A DNA stretch of 5,600 nucleotides, taken from the NCBI GenBank assembly GCA_046153915.1, contig JBJXFC010000118.1, positions 1 to 5,600 on the forward strand, given 5' to 3'. Position 1 is the stretch's first letter; every line of letters starts with the position of its first letter. The position numbers were made by a program, and so were the translations under genes. The notes beneath the pieces are model-generated. The model searched no databases, was not told where the DNA came from, and saw only the letters and a program-made list of their open reading frames with translations. The stretch comes from JANNVZ01 sp046153915 (GTDB taxonomy: Bacteria; Bacteroidota; Bacteroidia; Flavobacteriales_D; Sanyastnellaceae). Positions 1 to 5,600 of the stretch are shown one piece after another.

Positions 1-66
1 CCAAACGCAACCCAGAGTTAGAATGGAAAGAATGACTATGGTAAGAATACTGGTTTTGCGAGTCAT
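1..66 (-). CDS. N-terminus of a membrane or exported protein, cut by the window edge
   Basis: The first 22 codons of a minus-strand gene are visible, from an ATG at 66-64 running off the left edge. The peptide begins MTRK and continues with a hydrophobic run (about residues 6-19) ending in T-L-G-C-V-W. This looks like a signal peptide or first membrane anchor: two basic residues followed by Ile/Leu/Val/Thr. Cys20 could be a lipoprotein cysteine, but the residue three before it is Thr rather than the usual Leu, so the lipobox is imperfect. An in-frame TAA at 87-85 lies upstream, and no other ATG falls between it and the chosen start. No Shine-Dalgarno sequence is evident, as is common in Bacteroidota. 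The gene lies on the same strand as, and 114 bases beyond, the YeeZ-like gene. The family cannot be told from this fragment. Confidence 0.5.
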   Translation of the reverse strand, partial: MTRKTSILTIVILSILTLGCVW

Positions 67-180
67 AAAGTTTTGGTCAACGCTTTAACAACTGCTCTTT
101 CTGATTATTGTTTAGGAGAATTCAAAATTTTCACAAATATCAAGGTAATGAACCATCCAATTGGACAAAATTAAATGGGA
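67..180. other. Intergenic spacer with a 10-base palindrome
   Basis: This AT-rich spacer separates the end of the YeeZ-like gene from the start of the left-edge gene, both on the minus strand. It contains a perfect palindrome, TCCAATTGGA, at 156-165. It has no GC-rich hairpin with a T run, so I see no intrinsic terminator for the YeeZ-like gene. A minus-strand GATATTTG resembles the Bacteroidota -7 element (TAnnTTTG) with one mismatch, but the nearest upstream TTTG is about 24 bases away, too far to call a promoter with confidence. Confidence 0.4.
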
Positions 181-966
181 TTATCCAAGGTCCTGGCTGG
201 CCAGTGGTCTGAATGTATAGCCCGTTGTCCTTTCAAAAAATTCGCTGCTGATTAACTTGCCTTGTGAAACATCTGTTGTATCAGCAATTGGCAATGTGAG
301 TCCTCTCTTCTCTGCCTCTAATGAGTAATATTCATACCGATAGGGATGATCCGTATTAACCACATTGTAAGTCTCACTCAACTTCTGCTCAAGCGCAATT
401 TCAATAGAATCAATGGCTTCATAAATCGTTGTGAAATTTACGAAGGCCATGGGTTTTTCAAATTTGTCCTTTTTAGCCAGGTAAACAACCGGATTTCGGT
501 CCTTACCGATAAGACCTCCAAAGCGCAAAATTGCGACATTCGGGGAAGAATTCCTGTAGAGTGATTCCAATTTGCCTATCAATGTGCTTGGATTGGCATC
601 CTTCTCTATCAACATCCCTTCCTCTTTATCGTAAACCGATGTGCTGCTGCAATAAACCCAGTGATCAGATTGAAGGCGTCCGGCAATTTCTACAATGCGT
701 TTGTGCAGATCCAAACATTGCAGTACTTCCCTACTTCCCGGCGGAACGGTGATTATAATCGAGTCGAAATCTGTTTGAATGAGTGCGTCGAATTGCGACA
801 TCTCATGCATAAAATCCATGAATACAGCACGCACACCCATGGAAGTCAATTCATCCATTTTCAGTCGAGAAGATGTCGTGGCCCACACTTCATCTCCTTT
901 CGACAGAAGTCTCAAAGCCAGGGGTTTCCCAAGCCATCCGCAACCTATGATGAGGTATTTTTTCAA
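181..966 (-). CDS. Atypical short-chain dehydrogenase (NAD(P)-binding Rossmann protein), YeeZ-like
   Basis: This 261-residue protein is a cytoplasmic Rossmann-fold member of the NAD-dependent epimerase/dehydratase (extended or atypical SDR) superfamily. The dinucleotide-binding loop is G8-C-G-W-L-G13, right after the first beta strand. Further along are ITVPPGS (71-78), the SSTSVY motif (107-112) and ILRFGGLIG (146-154). From memory these, and the later HPYR segment (207-210), match the layout of E. coli YeeZ, whose substrate is unknown. The usual catalytic YxxxK is incomplete: Tyr112 is followed four residues later by Glu, not Lys, so classical SDR chemistry is uncertain. The start is a TTG at 966-964. 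The frame upstream has no ATG before an in-frame TGA at 996-994, and MKKYLIIGCG is the expected N-terminus for the fold. It is transcribed divergently from the thioredoxin-like gene. Family assignment is firm; the function is not. Confidence 0.88.
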   Translation of the reverse strand: MKKYLIIGCGWLGKPLALRLLSKGDEVWATTSSRLKMDELTSMGVRAVFMDFMHEMSQFDALIQTDFDSIIITVPPGSREVLQCLDLHKRIVEIAGRLQSDHWVYCSSTSVYDKEEGMLIEKDANPSTLIGKLESLYRNSSPNVAILRFGGLIGKDRNPVVYLAKKDKFEKPMAFVNFTTIYEAIDSIEIALEQKLSETYNVVNTDHPYRYEYYSLEAEKRGLTLPIADTTDVSQGKLISSEFFERTTGYTFRPLASQDLG

Positions 967-1196
967 GAGGTCGAAAGTAAGGCACCCTGCAGCTCACAAT
1001 TCGCAAGGAGCAGTTAGATGGCGAAATCACCTGAAAATCAACGCAAAAAATCAAATCAGGCATTTTTGGAACAATACTTGTCTTGTTGCAAATCAGTTTT
1101 GAAATCCGTGTGAATAAGACGTAGGAAGATTTAAAACACAATGAAATGTTAAACCTAATTTCGTAGCACAACCATCAACAAAGTTTAGCGGTCTCT
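967..1196. other. Divergent intergenic region, probable promoters for both flanking genes
   Basis: This 230-base AT-rich region lies between the 5' ends of two divergent genes and so should hold promoters for both. On the plus strand TAATTTCG at 1156-1163 matches the Bacteroidota -7 element (TAnnTTTG) at all but one position, and a weak TTTA (1130-1133) sits 22 bases upstream. That would put a transcript start about 25-30 bases before the ATG at 1197. This is suggestive only. I found no good matching pair on the minus strand. A direct repeat CAAATCAG occurs at 1052-1059 and 1089-1096, 37 bases apart. A short minus-strand open frame across this region is not convincing as a gene. Confidence 0.4.
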
Positions 1197-2867
1197 ATGA
1201 TCAATACCAACACCAGTAAAATGCAAGTAATCACCTTACGGTTATTCTATTTCTTTCTTCTATTTCAAATCAGTATCTCTGCCATTTCACAAGTCAAAAA
1301 ACCTGTGAACTATACCATCAGCGGCAAGATCAAAGGGCTTTCGGATACAACTTTGTATCTGGCCAATTACTTCGGAAAACAGGTTTTTTACAATGACACA
1401 ACCCGTGTAGACAGCAAAGGAAATTTTAAGTTTGAAGGAAAACCTTTCAATGAATGTGGCAAATACATGATACTCCTTCCGAGCATGAAACGATTTGATT
1501 TCATTGCGGCAGATGAAAATATCGTGATTGAAGCGGATACAAGCTGCACAATCGATAAAATTAAAATTGTAGAATCTGCCAACAACAAACTTTTCTTCGA
1601 TTACATCCACTATATCAATGACAAGATTAAGCAGCGCGGCCCCATCGACGAAGTATTAAAAAACGATTCTACCAATACACATACAGAAGACGAAAAGAAG
1701 GCCGCCAGAGAGAAACTTACTTCGCTGAACAATGAAGTAACTGCTTACCAGAAAAAACTTATTGCAGATCATCCGGACATGCTTGTTGCCAAGTTGATCA
1801 AAATGACAATGGACATCGAGTTGCCCGAAGCACCGGCCGGAATGACGGATGACGAGAAGAAAAAATGGAGTTATTATTACTATCGTTCGCACTATTGGGA
1901 CAATTGCGATTTGGCCGATTCCCGTCTGGTTCGCGATCAGGCATTTCACAAACTCATTGAAAAGTATGTCTCTCAAACATTGCCACAAGTGCCAGATACG
2001 ATGACTTATTTCGCCAAACAGCTTATCGAAAAAACGAAAGGCAGTGAAGACAATTTCAAATACATCGTGCATCATTTCACCTATTACTTCGAAACGAGTA
2101 AAATCATGTGCATGGACGAAGGATTTGTATTTATGGTCGATAACTACTACTCCAAAGGTCTTTGCAATAGCTGGATGAAGGAAGAAAAACTGAAGGCCAT
2201 GAAAGAAGCTGCGGACGAAAAGCGCAACTGTCTTTGTGGTGAAGTAGGTCCCAATATCATTCTGCCTGATGTAAACGAGAAATGGACGAGCATGTATGAC
2301 CTGGATTCCAAATACACCCTTTTGGTTATCTGGGAAGCAAGTTGTGGTCATTGCAAAAAGGAAATTCCGAAATTGCAGGAACTTTATGATAAATGGAAAG
2401 ATAAAGGATTGGCCGTATATGGCGTTCACAACAATCTCGAAGTAGATAAATGGAAAAAATTCCTGACTGAACACAACATTACATTCAAGAATGTGAGCCG
2501 CACTCAGGCCATCATGAATCAGGATTCTGCGACCAAGTTGATTTATGGAGGCGTTACGACGCTTCAAAGTCTCAACTACCATCAATACTGGGATGTGAAC
2601 AGCACCCCGAAAGTGTATCTGATGGATAAAGACCACAAGATTATTGCCAAGTCGCTGGGTGCAGATCAACTTGACGAACTCTTGCAGCGCCTTGAAAAGG
2701 GAGAAACTGAAATTGGTCCACAGATTCAGCATGAGTATGAAGACGAAGACGAACCAGCTCCAGGCAAAGGAGGCAGTCTAAAACCGCGAAATCAAGCGCC
2801 ACCTCAATCGCCTAAACCAGGCACCAGTGCACCTCCCAAAAGCACAACACCCGTGAAAAAACCATAG
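1197..2867 (+). CDS. Secreted TlpA/thioredoxin-like thiol-disulfide oxidoreductase with DUF4369- and DUF5106-type domains
   Basis: This 556-residue exported protein should act in the periplasm or at the cell surface in thiol-disulfide exchange. Residues 1-31 form a signal peptide: a hydrophobic stretch at about 12-30, with likely cleavage at AIS|Q (31/32) and no lipobox cysteine. Residues about 38-125 resemble the beta-rich DUF4369 domain (YTISGKIKGL...TLYLANYFGK). Residues about 220-325, rich in Tyr and including HYWDNCDLADSRL, resemble DUF5106. A TlpA/AhpC-TSA-like thioredoxin fold spans about 348-500, with active site C383-G-H-C386 in WEASCGHCKKEIP and the expected cis-Pro at STP (469-471). 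After the fold come an acidic patch (EYEDEDEP, 513-520) and a Pro/Lys/Ser-rich tail to the end. An in-frame ATG at 1221 (Met9) is a plausible alternative start. The gene stands alone and is followed by a strong terminator. Domain names are from recognition, not a search. The substrate is unknown. Confidence 0.9.
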   Translation: MINTNTSKMQVITLRLFYFFLLFQISISAISQVKKPVNYTISGKIKGLSDTTLYLANYFGKQVFYNDTTRVDSKGNFKFEGKPFNECGKYMILLPSMKRFDFIAADENIVIEADTSCTIDKIKIVESANNKLFFDYIHYINDKIKQRGPIDEVLKNDSTNTHTEDEKKAAREKLTSLNNEVTAYQKKLIADHPDMLVAKLIKMTMDIELPEAPAGMTDDEKKKWSYYYYRSHYWDNCDLADSRLVRDQAFHKLIEKYVSQTLPQVPDTMTYFAKQLIEKTKGSEDNFKYIVHHFTYYFETSKIMCMDEGFVFMVDNYYSKGLCNSWMKEEKLKAMKEAADEKRNCLCGEVGPNIILPDVNEKWTSMYDLDSKYTLLVIWEASCGHCKKEIPKLQELYDKWKDKGLAVYGVHNNLEVDKWKKFLTEHNITFKNVSRTQAIMNQDSATKLIYGGVTTLQSLNYHQYWDVNSTPKVYLMDKDHKIIAKSLGADQLDELLQRLEKGETEIGPQIQHEYEDEDEPAPGKGGSLKPRNQAPPQSPKPGTSAPPKSTTPVKKP

Positions 2868-2881
2868 GAAGAATATCAAAG

Positions 2882-2907
2882 AAAAGGCCGGAATTTCCGG
2901 CCTTTTT
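2882..2907. terminator. Bidirectional rho-independent terminator
   Basis: A perfect stem of GGCCGG (2886-2891) and CCGGCC (2897-2902) closes a five-base AATTT loop. The stem is extended outward by AAAA (2882-2885) pairing with TTTT (2903-2906). Read on the plus strand it ends in TTTTTCTT, and read on the minus strand in TTTTCTTT, so it can stop transcription from both sides. It lies 14 bases after the thioredoxin-like gene's stop codon and 6 bases beyond the prmA stop, between two convergent genes, exactly where a shared terminator is expected. Confidence 0.92.
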
Positions 2908-2913
2908 CTTGTT

Positions 2914-3750
2914 CTAATTTTTTCGGTATCGCAACATGCACCATTCGTTGCGCGTCTTCTCACCAATCAATTGCCAGCCCAATGTTGTGGCCTGGCCATG
3001 TAGGTCCGTTTTGTCGTAAGCGTAAAAACCGCTTAAGAGAATTTCAGATCCCGCCCGCAGATGATGATCATAAACAGGCAAATCGCGCATCAGAATATTG
3101 CGGTTGATATTTGCAAGGATGAGGTCATAATATTTTTGATCTGGTATTACCTCTGCTCCACCCAATACACAATGAATGTATTTGCATTGATTGCGCAAAC
3201 AATTTTCTGTCGCATTTTCGAAAGCCCACTCATCGATGTCTATCGCATCGCAGGCCGCAGCTCCTCTTTTTTCTGCAGCAATGGCCAAAACTCCGGTGCC
3301 ACTTCCCATATCGAGAACCGACAGTCCATTGAGCTCCATCGACATTAATTCAGCCACAATAAGATAAGTTGTGGCGTGATGTCCTGTGCCAAAAGACATC
3401 TTGGGTTCGATCTCTATTTCGAGTTCATACGCTGGAAGGTCTTTGTGAAAGGGCGCCCGAATAAGGCATTTATCATCGACAATTATGGGCTCAAAGTTTT
3501 TCTCCCATTCCGCATTCCAGTTTTGATCTGGCATTTCGACAATGGTCCACGCTATTTTTTGATCTTCCATGTCAGAAGTCATCAGTGCCTTCAGCAAATT
3601 CTCTGAGAACTCTGAGGACGGTATGTAGGCCTGAATGCCTGTTTCTGTTTCCACAAAACTGTCGAATCCAAGATCGGCGAGCTCTGCAACAAGCACTTCA
3701 CGCGCCGGAATTAATGGATTGAGTTCAAACGTTACTTCGGTGTACTTCAT
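2914..3750 (-). CDS. prmA: Ribosomal protein L11 methyltransferase PrmA
   Basis: PrmA is a cytoplasmic S-adenosylmethionine-dependent enzyme that methylates lysine side chains and the N-terminal amine of ribosomal protein L11. This 278-residue protein is slightly shorter than E. coli PrmA (about 293). An N-terminal L11-recognition domain occupies about 1-85. It is followed by KMSFGTGHHATT (117-128), the family's substrate/SAM-site signature, then the SAM-binding glycine loop LDMGSGTG (146-153), an acidic residue ending the next strand (Asp171) and the motif LANINRN (212-218) near the target amine. All are intact. The ATG (3750-3748) overlaps the TGA of tpiA as ATGA, indicating translational coupling and co-transcription with tpiA. 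The gene is last in its cluster and ends with a TAG at 2916-2914 just before the shared terminator. Confidence 0.96.
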   Translation of the reverse strand: MKYTEVTFELNPLIPAREVLVAELADLGFDSFVETETGIQAYIPSSEFSENLLKALMTSDMEDQKIAWTIVEMPDQNWNAEWEKNFEPIIVDDKCLIRAPFHKDLPAYELEIEIEPKMSFGTGHHATTYLIVAELMSMELNGLSVLDMGSGTGVLAIAAEKRGAAACDAIDIDEWAFENATENCLRNQCKYIHCVLGGAEVIPDQKYYDLILANINRNILMRDLPVYDHHLRAGSEILLSGFYAYDKTDLHGQATTLGWQLIGEKTRNEWCMLRYRKN

Positions 3751-4502
3751 TTAGCCGAAGCAATTATGGTGGCAAAATCTTTGGCTTTAAGTGAAGCTCC
3801 ACCCACGAGTCCGCCGTCTACATCCGGACATGCAAATAGATCTGCACTGTTTATAGCATTTACACTGCCTCCATACAAAATCGAAATTTCCTCTGCTGTG
3901 GGCGCTCCAAAATGATTGGCTAGTGATTCACGAATAAAAGCATGCATTTCTTGTGCTTGTTCATTGGACGCAGTAACGCCTGTGCCTATAGCCCAAACAG
4001 GTTCGTAGGCAACAACAACTTCCCTGATTTGATGTGTATCCAAATGGAAAAGTGATTCTTGCAATTGATGCAATACTGTTACAAAATGCTTGTTGGCATT
4101 GCGTTCTTCCAAAACTTCGCCACAGCAAAAAATAGGGATGAGTTTATTGCGCAAACACGCATCCACTTTTTTCATGATGACTTCATGCGTCTCATGGAAA
4201 TATTGACGACGCTCGCTGTGACCAACAATACAGTATGGAATATTCATATCAGCCAGCATAGCCGGACTCGTTTCTCCCGTAAAAGCACCGTAGTCATGAT
4301 GACTGCAATTTTGCGCAGAAAGTTTGTAAGAAGGATGTTTGAGCATTTCGAGATTTGCGAGGAAAAGCGCCGGTGGAGCCAGAATTACTTCAACATCCTT
4401 TGGAAAGGTATGAGCATATTCATGCAGATTCATGGCCAATTCCACCGCCTCGGTGATGGTCTTATTCATCTTCCAGTTTCCTGCTACAATTTTTTTTCGC
4501 AT
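3747..4502 (-). CDS. tpiA: Triosephosphate isomerase
   Basis: TpiA interconverts dihydroxyacetone phosphate and glyceraldehyde 3-phosphate in glycolysis and gluconeogenesis, as a cytoplasmic TIM-barrel dimer. At 251 residues it has normal length. All catalytic residues are present: Asn9 and Lys11 in AGNWKMN (7-13), His95 in IVGHSERR (92-99) and Glu167 in AYEPVWAIGTG (165-175), which includes the phosphate-gripping loop 6. YGGSVN (210-215) and GLVGGASL (231-238) complete the phosphate site, and GAFTGE (72-77) is the dimer-interface loop. The ATG (4502-4500) gives the canonical N-terminus. It begins 4 bases after the stop of the MORN-like gene, and its own TGA overlaps the prmA start by 4 bases. 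This tight packing implies one transcript, with tpiA translated by coupling or read-through from upstream, since no clear Shine-Dalgarno is visible. Confidence 0.97.
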   Translation of the reverse strand: MRKKIVAGNWKMNKTITEAVELAMNLHEYAHTFPKDVEVILAPPALFLANLEMLKHPSYKLSAQNCSHHDYGAFTGETSPAMLADMNIPYCIVGHSERRQYFHETHEVIMKKVDACLRNKLIPIFCCGEVLEERNANKHFVTVLHQLQESLFHLDTHQIREVVVAYEPVWAIGTGVTASNEQAQEMHAFIRESLANHFGAPTAEEISILYGGSVNAINSADLFACPDVDGGLVGGASLKAKDFATIIASAK

Positions 4503-4506
4503 TTCA

Positions 4507-5343
4507 TTATTGTTTTTGTTTGATCGGTTTGCATTTCACAATGCCTTTGCGCGTATGGCATTCACAGCAAAAGCTGCCATCCGGGGCACAATGATACCAC
4601 ATTGCGTCGGGATCCTGTTTTGTGATAATCGTTCCTTCTGTATCCGAAGGCGATTTATAAATTTTGCCTTTGTCCAGTTTTCCATTCAAAAAATCCAATT
4701 CAGCAAGAGGTTCGCCATCCTTGAAATAATAATGGGCTTTGCCGCTCACTTTGTTTTTTACAAATCGCACTGAACTCAAAACTTTGCCATTGTCGAAATA
4801 TTCCATGCGCATGTAATCTTTGTAGCCATTCATAAAAACCTTTTTTTCGATTAACCTGCCATCGGAATACGAACTCACAGATTGCATTTTGCCCATTTTA
4901 TATTCCCAAACTTCTTTGATCTTTTCATTCTGCAGAGTCACAATCTGACCGTGCCATACATAGTCGTAGCGCATGGAAGTCGAATCCGCGACACCCCATT
5001 TTTTTGGAAGAATAAAATTCATTTTTCCCTCCTTGTAATTCACTTCGATAAGGTCTTCTTTTGACATATAACTCACTTTCATCAGTTCGCCATTCTTGTG
5101 ATAATCTGAAATAATGGTGCTGCCATCAGCATAAGTCTGACGGATAAAATCAATTATATTCTTTCTGGTCCTTACTGTATCCGTTGTCTCCGGGAATGAC
5201 GGTTCGTTTAGTTTAAACCAGAGTTCCTGATTCAATTCACTCTGTGGCAAAACAAGAATTTTGGAAACAGCGATTTGAGCCTGAGAATTAAGAGATAGGC
5301 CAATTGTAAATAAGAGCGCTTTGAAGAGATTTTTTATTTTCAT
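4507..5343 (-). CDS. Exported MORN/YwqK-like repeat protein with a Cys-rich C-terminus
   Basis: The protein has 278 residues if started at the ATG at 5343-5341, which I prefer because a clean signal peptide follows directly: MKIKNLFK, a hydrophobic core, and a likely cut SQA|Q at 22/23. An in-frame ATG at 5385 would add 14 residues before the signal peptide, which is less plausible. The mature part carries several degenerate repeats of about 20-25 residues with the pattern aromatic-x-(D/N)G-x-(L/P)-...-(Y/F), for example YFDNGKVLSSVRF and YFKDGEPLAELDF. These resemble the MORN-variant repeats of proteins annotated YwqK or toxin-antitoxin system YwqK family. The last 30 residues hold five cysteines (252, 259, 260, 262, 271) in the pattern C-x6-CC-x-C-x8-C, followed by a Lys/Gln-rich end. 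It lies in a tight cluster, 4 bases before tpiA. Its role is unknown, and the YwqK label does not imply a toxin partner here. Confidence 0.8.
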   Translation of the reverse strand: MKIKNLFKALLFTIGLSLNSQAQIAVSKILVLPQSELNQELWFKLNEPSFPETTDTVRTRKNIIDFIRQTYADGSTIISDYHKNGELMKVSYMSKEDLIEVNYKEGKMNFILPKKWGVADSTSMRYDYVWHGQIVTLQNEKIKEVWEYKMGKMQSVSSYSDGRLIEKKVFMNGYKDYMRMEYFDNGKVLSSVRFVKNKVSGKAHYYFKDGEPLAELDFLNGKLDKGKIYKSPSDTEGTIITKQDPDAMWYHCAPDGSFCCECHTRKGIVKCKPIKQKQ

Positions 5344-5386
5344 TCTTGAGTAAATTGATAAACATGCTTTCAATTGGTCTACCATT

Positions 5387-5600
5387 TTAAGAGTAACCCT
5401 TGATCAGAATATCCAGAATATCCAACGCAGCCAATGGGATTTTTGTACCTGGACCAAAGATCCCAAAACAACCTGCATTGTATAGAAAATCATAGTCCTG
5501 CTCAGGAATAACGCCGCCAGCAACAACGAGAATATCTTCTCTTCCAAGTTTTTTTAATTCTGCTATCAACTCCGGCACAAGCGTTTTGTGTCCTGCTGCA
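5387..5600 (-). CDS. mutB: Methylmalonyl-CoA mutase, C-terminal part of the B12-binding domain (5' end outside window)
   Basis: Only the last 70 or so residues are visible; the reading frame stays open to the right edge. They contain AAGHKTLVPELI, then AGGVIPEQDYDFL and GIFGPGTKIP, which are signatures of the cobalamin-binding domain at the C-terminus of the catalytic subunit of methylmalonyl-CoA mutase (MutB/ScpA). That enzyme interconverts (R)-methylmalonyl-CoA and succinyl-CoA, linking propionate metabolism with the TCA cycle. The DxHxxG motif carrying the cobalt-ligating histidine would lie upstream and is not seen. The conserved GGVIP segment argues against the non-catalytic MutA subunit, but a related acyl-CoA mutase (isobutyryl- or ethylmalonyl-type) cannot be excluded from this fragment. 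A GTG at 5578-5576 is an internal valine, not the start. The stop TAA (5389-5387) lies 43 bases before the preferred start of the MORN-like gene, compatible with one operon. Confidence 0.9.
   Translation of the reverse strand, partial: AAGHKTLVPELIAELKKLGREDILVVAGGVIPEQDYDFLYNAGCFGIFGPGTKIPLAALDILDILIKGYS

Noticed and set aside
1052..1096. Direct repeat CAAATCAG in the divergent intergenic region
   Set aside because: Only eight bases in AT-rich DNA, and the same word recurs inside the neighbouring coding region at 1266-1273, so it may well be chance rather than an operator.
890..1171. Minus-strand 93-codon open frame overlapping the start of the YeeZ-like gene
   Set aside because: It shares bases 890-966 with the YeeZ-like gene in another frame, has no recognisable domain, and covers a region expected to hold promoters. 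It begins with a hydrophobic, Cys-rich but unpatterned sequence.
1656..2732. Long minus-strand open frame (358 codons) opposite the thioredoxin-like gene
   Set aside because: It is the antisense of a clear coding gene. The Phe/His/Ile-rich translation is typical of reverse-strand codon bias and shows no domain.
4507..5343. Toxin-antitoxin system suggested by the YwqK-like repeats
   Set aside because: No toxin gene adjoins it, the protein is exported, and the neighbours are housekeeping genes, so the family name is not evidence of a toxin-antitoxin pair.
5344..5385. Upstream ATG giving a 14-residue longer MORN-like protein
   Set aside because: The extra residues would precede a well-formed signal peptide that starts at the second Met (5343), so the shorter form is preferred.
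1..5600. CRISPR arrays, tRNA/rRNA genes, insertion sequences, phage or defence genes
   Set aside because: I saw no spaced direct repeats, RNA gene signatures, transposase motifs or terminal inverted repeats. Nearly all sequence is explained by ordinary genes.

Overview
The window looks like ordinary chromosomal DNA of a member of the Bacteroidota. The clues are a moderately AT-rich base composition, starts without clear Shine-Dalgarno sequences, exported proteins with signal peptides ending in a small residue followed by Gln, a periplasmic DUF4369/DUF5106/thioredoxin protein of a type typical of that phylum, and a tpiA-prmA gene pair that I recall from Flavobacteria-like genomes. I cannot place it more precisely.

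Layout from left to right. A minus-strand reading frame runs off the left edge, and only its N-terminal hydrophobic segment is visible (1-66). Next is a complete minus-strand gene for an atypical short-chain dehydrogenase resembling E. coli YeeZ, which starts with TTG (181-966). A divergent 230-base intergenic stretch (967-1196) separates it from the only plus-strand gene, a secreted thiol-disulfide oxidoreductase with a CGHC active site and a Pro/Lys-rich tail (1197-2867). A strong GC-rich hairpin flanked by A and T runs (2882-2907) lies between this gene and the convergent minus-strand cluster and should terminate transcription from both sides.

The right half is a compact minus-strand cluster. 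Read in its own direction it is: the 3' end of a methylmalonyl-CoA mutase gene (5387-5600, cut by the window), an exported MORN/YwqK-like repeat protein with a Cys-rich tail (4507-5343), triosephosphate isomerase tpiA (3747-4502), and ribosomal protein L11 methyltransferase prmA (2914-3750). The last three are separated by 4 bases or overlap by 4, so they are very probably co-transcribed and translationally coupled. Functionally they are mixed: carbon metabolism (mutase, TpiA), ribosome modification (PrmA) and an envelope protein of unknown role.

I found no mobile elements, CRISPR arrays, RNA genes or defence genes. I see no convincing sign of a new biological system. The points most worth a second look are the Cys-rich exported repeat protein inside the tpiA-prmA cluster, the unusual C-terminal tail of the thioredoxin-like protein, and the missing YxxxK lysine in the YeeZ-like protein.
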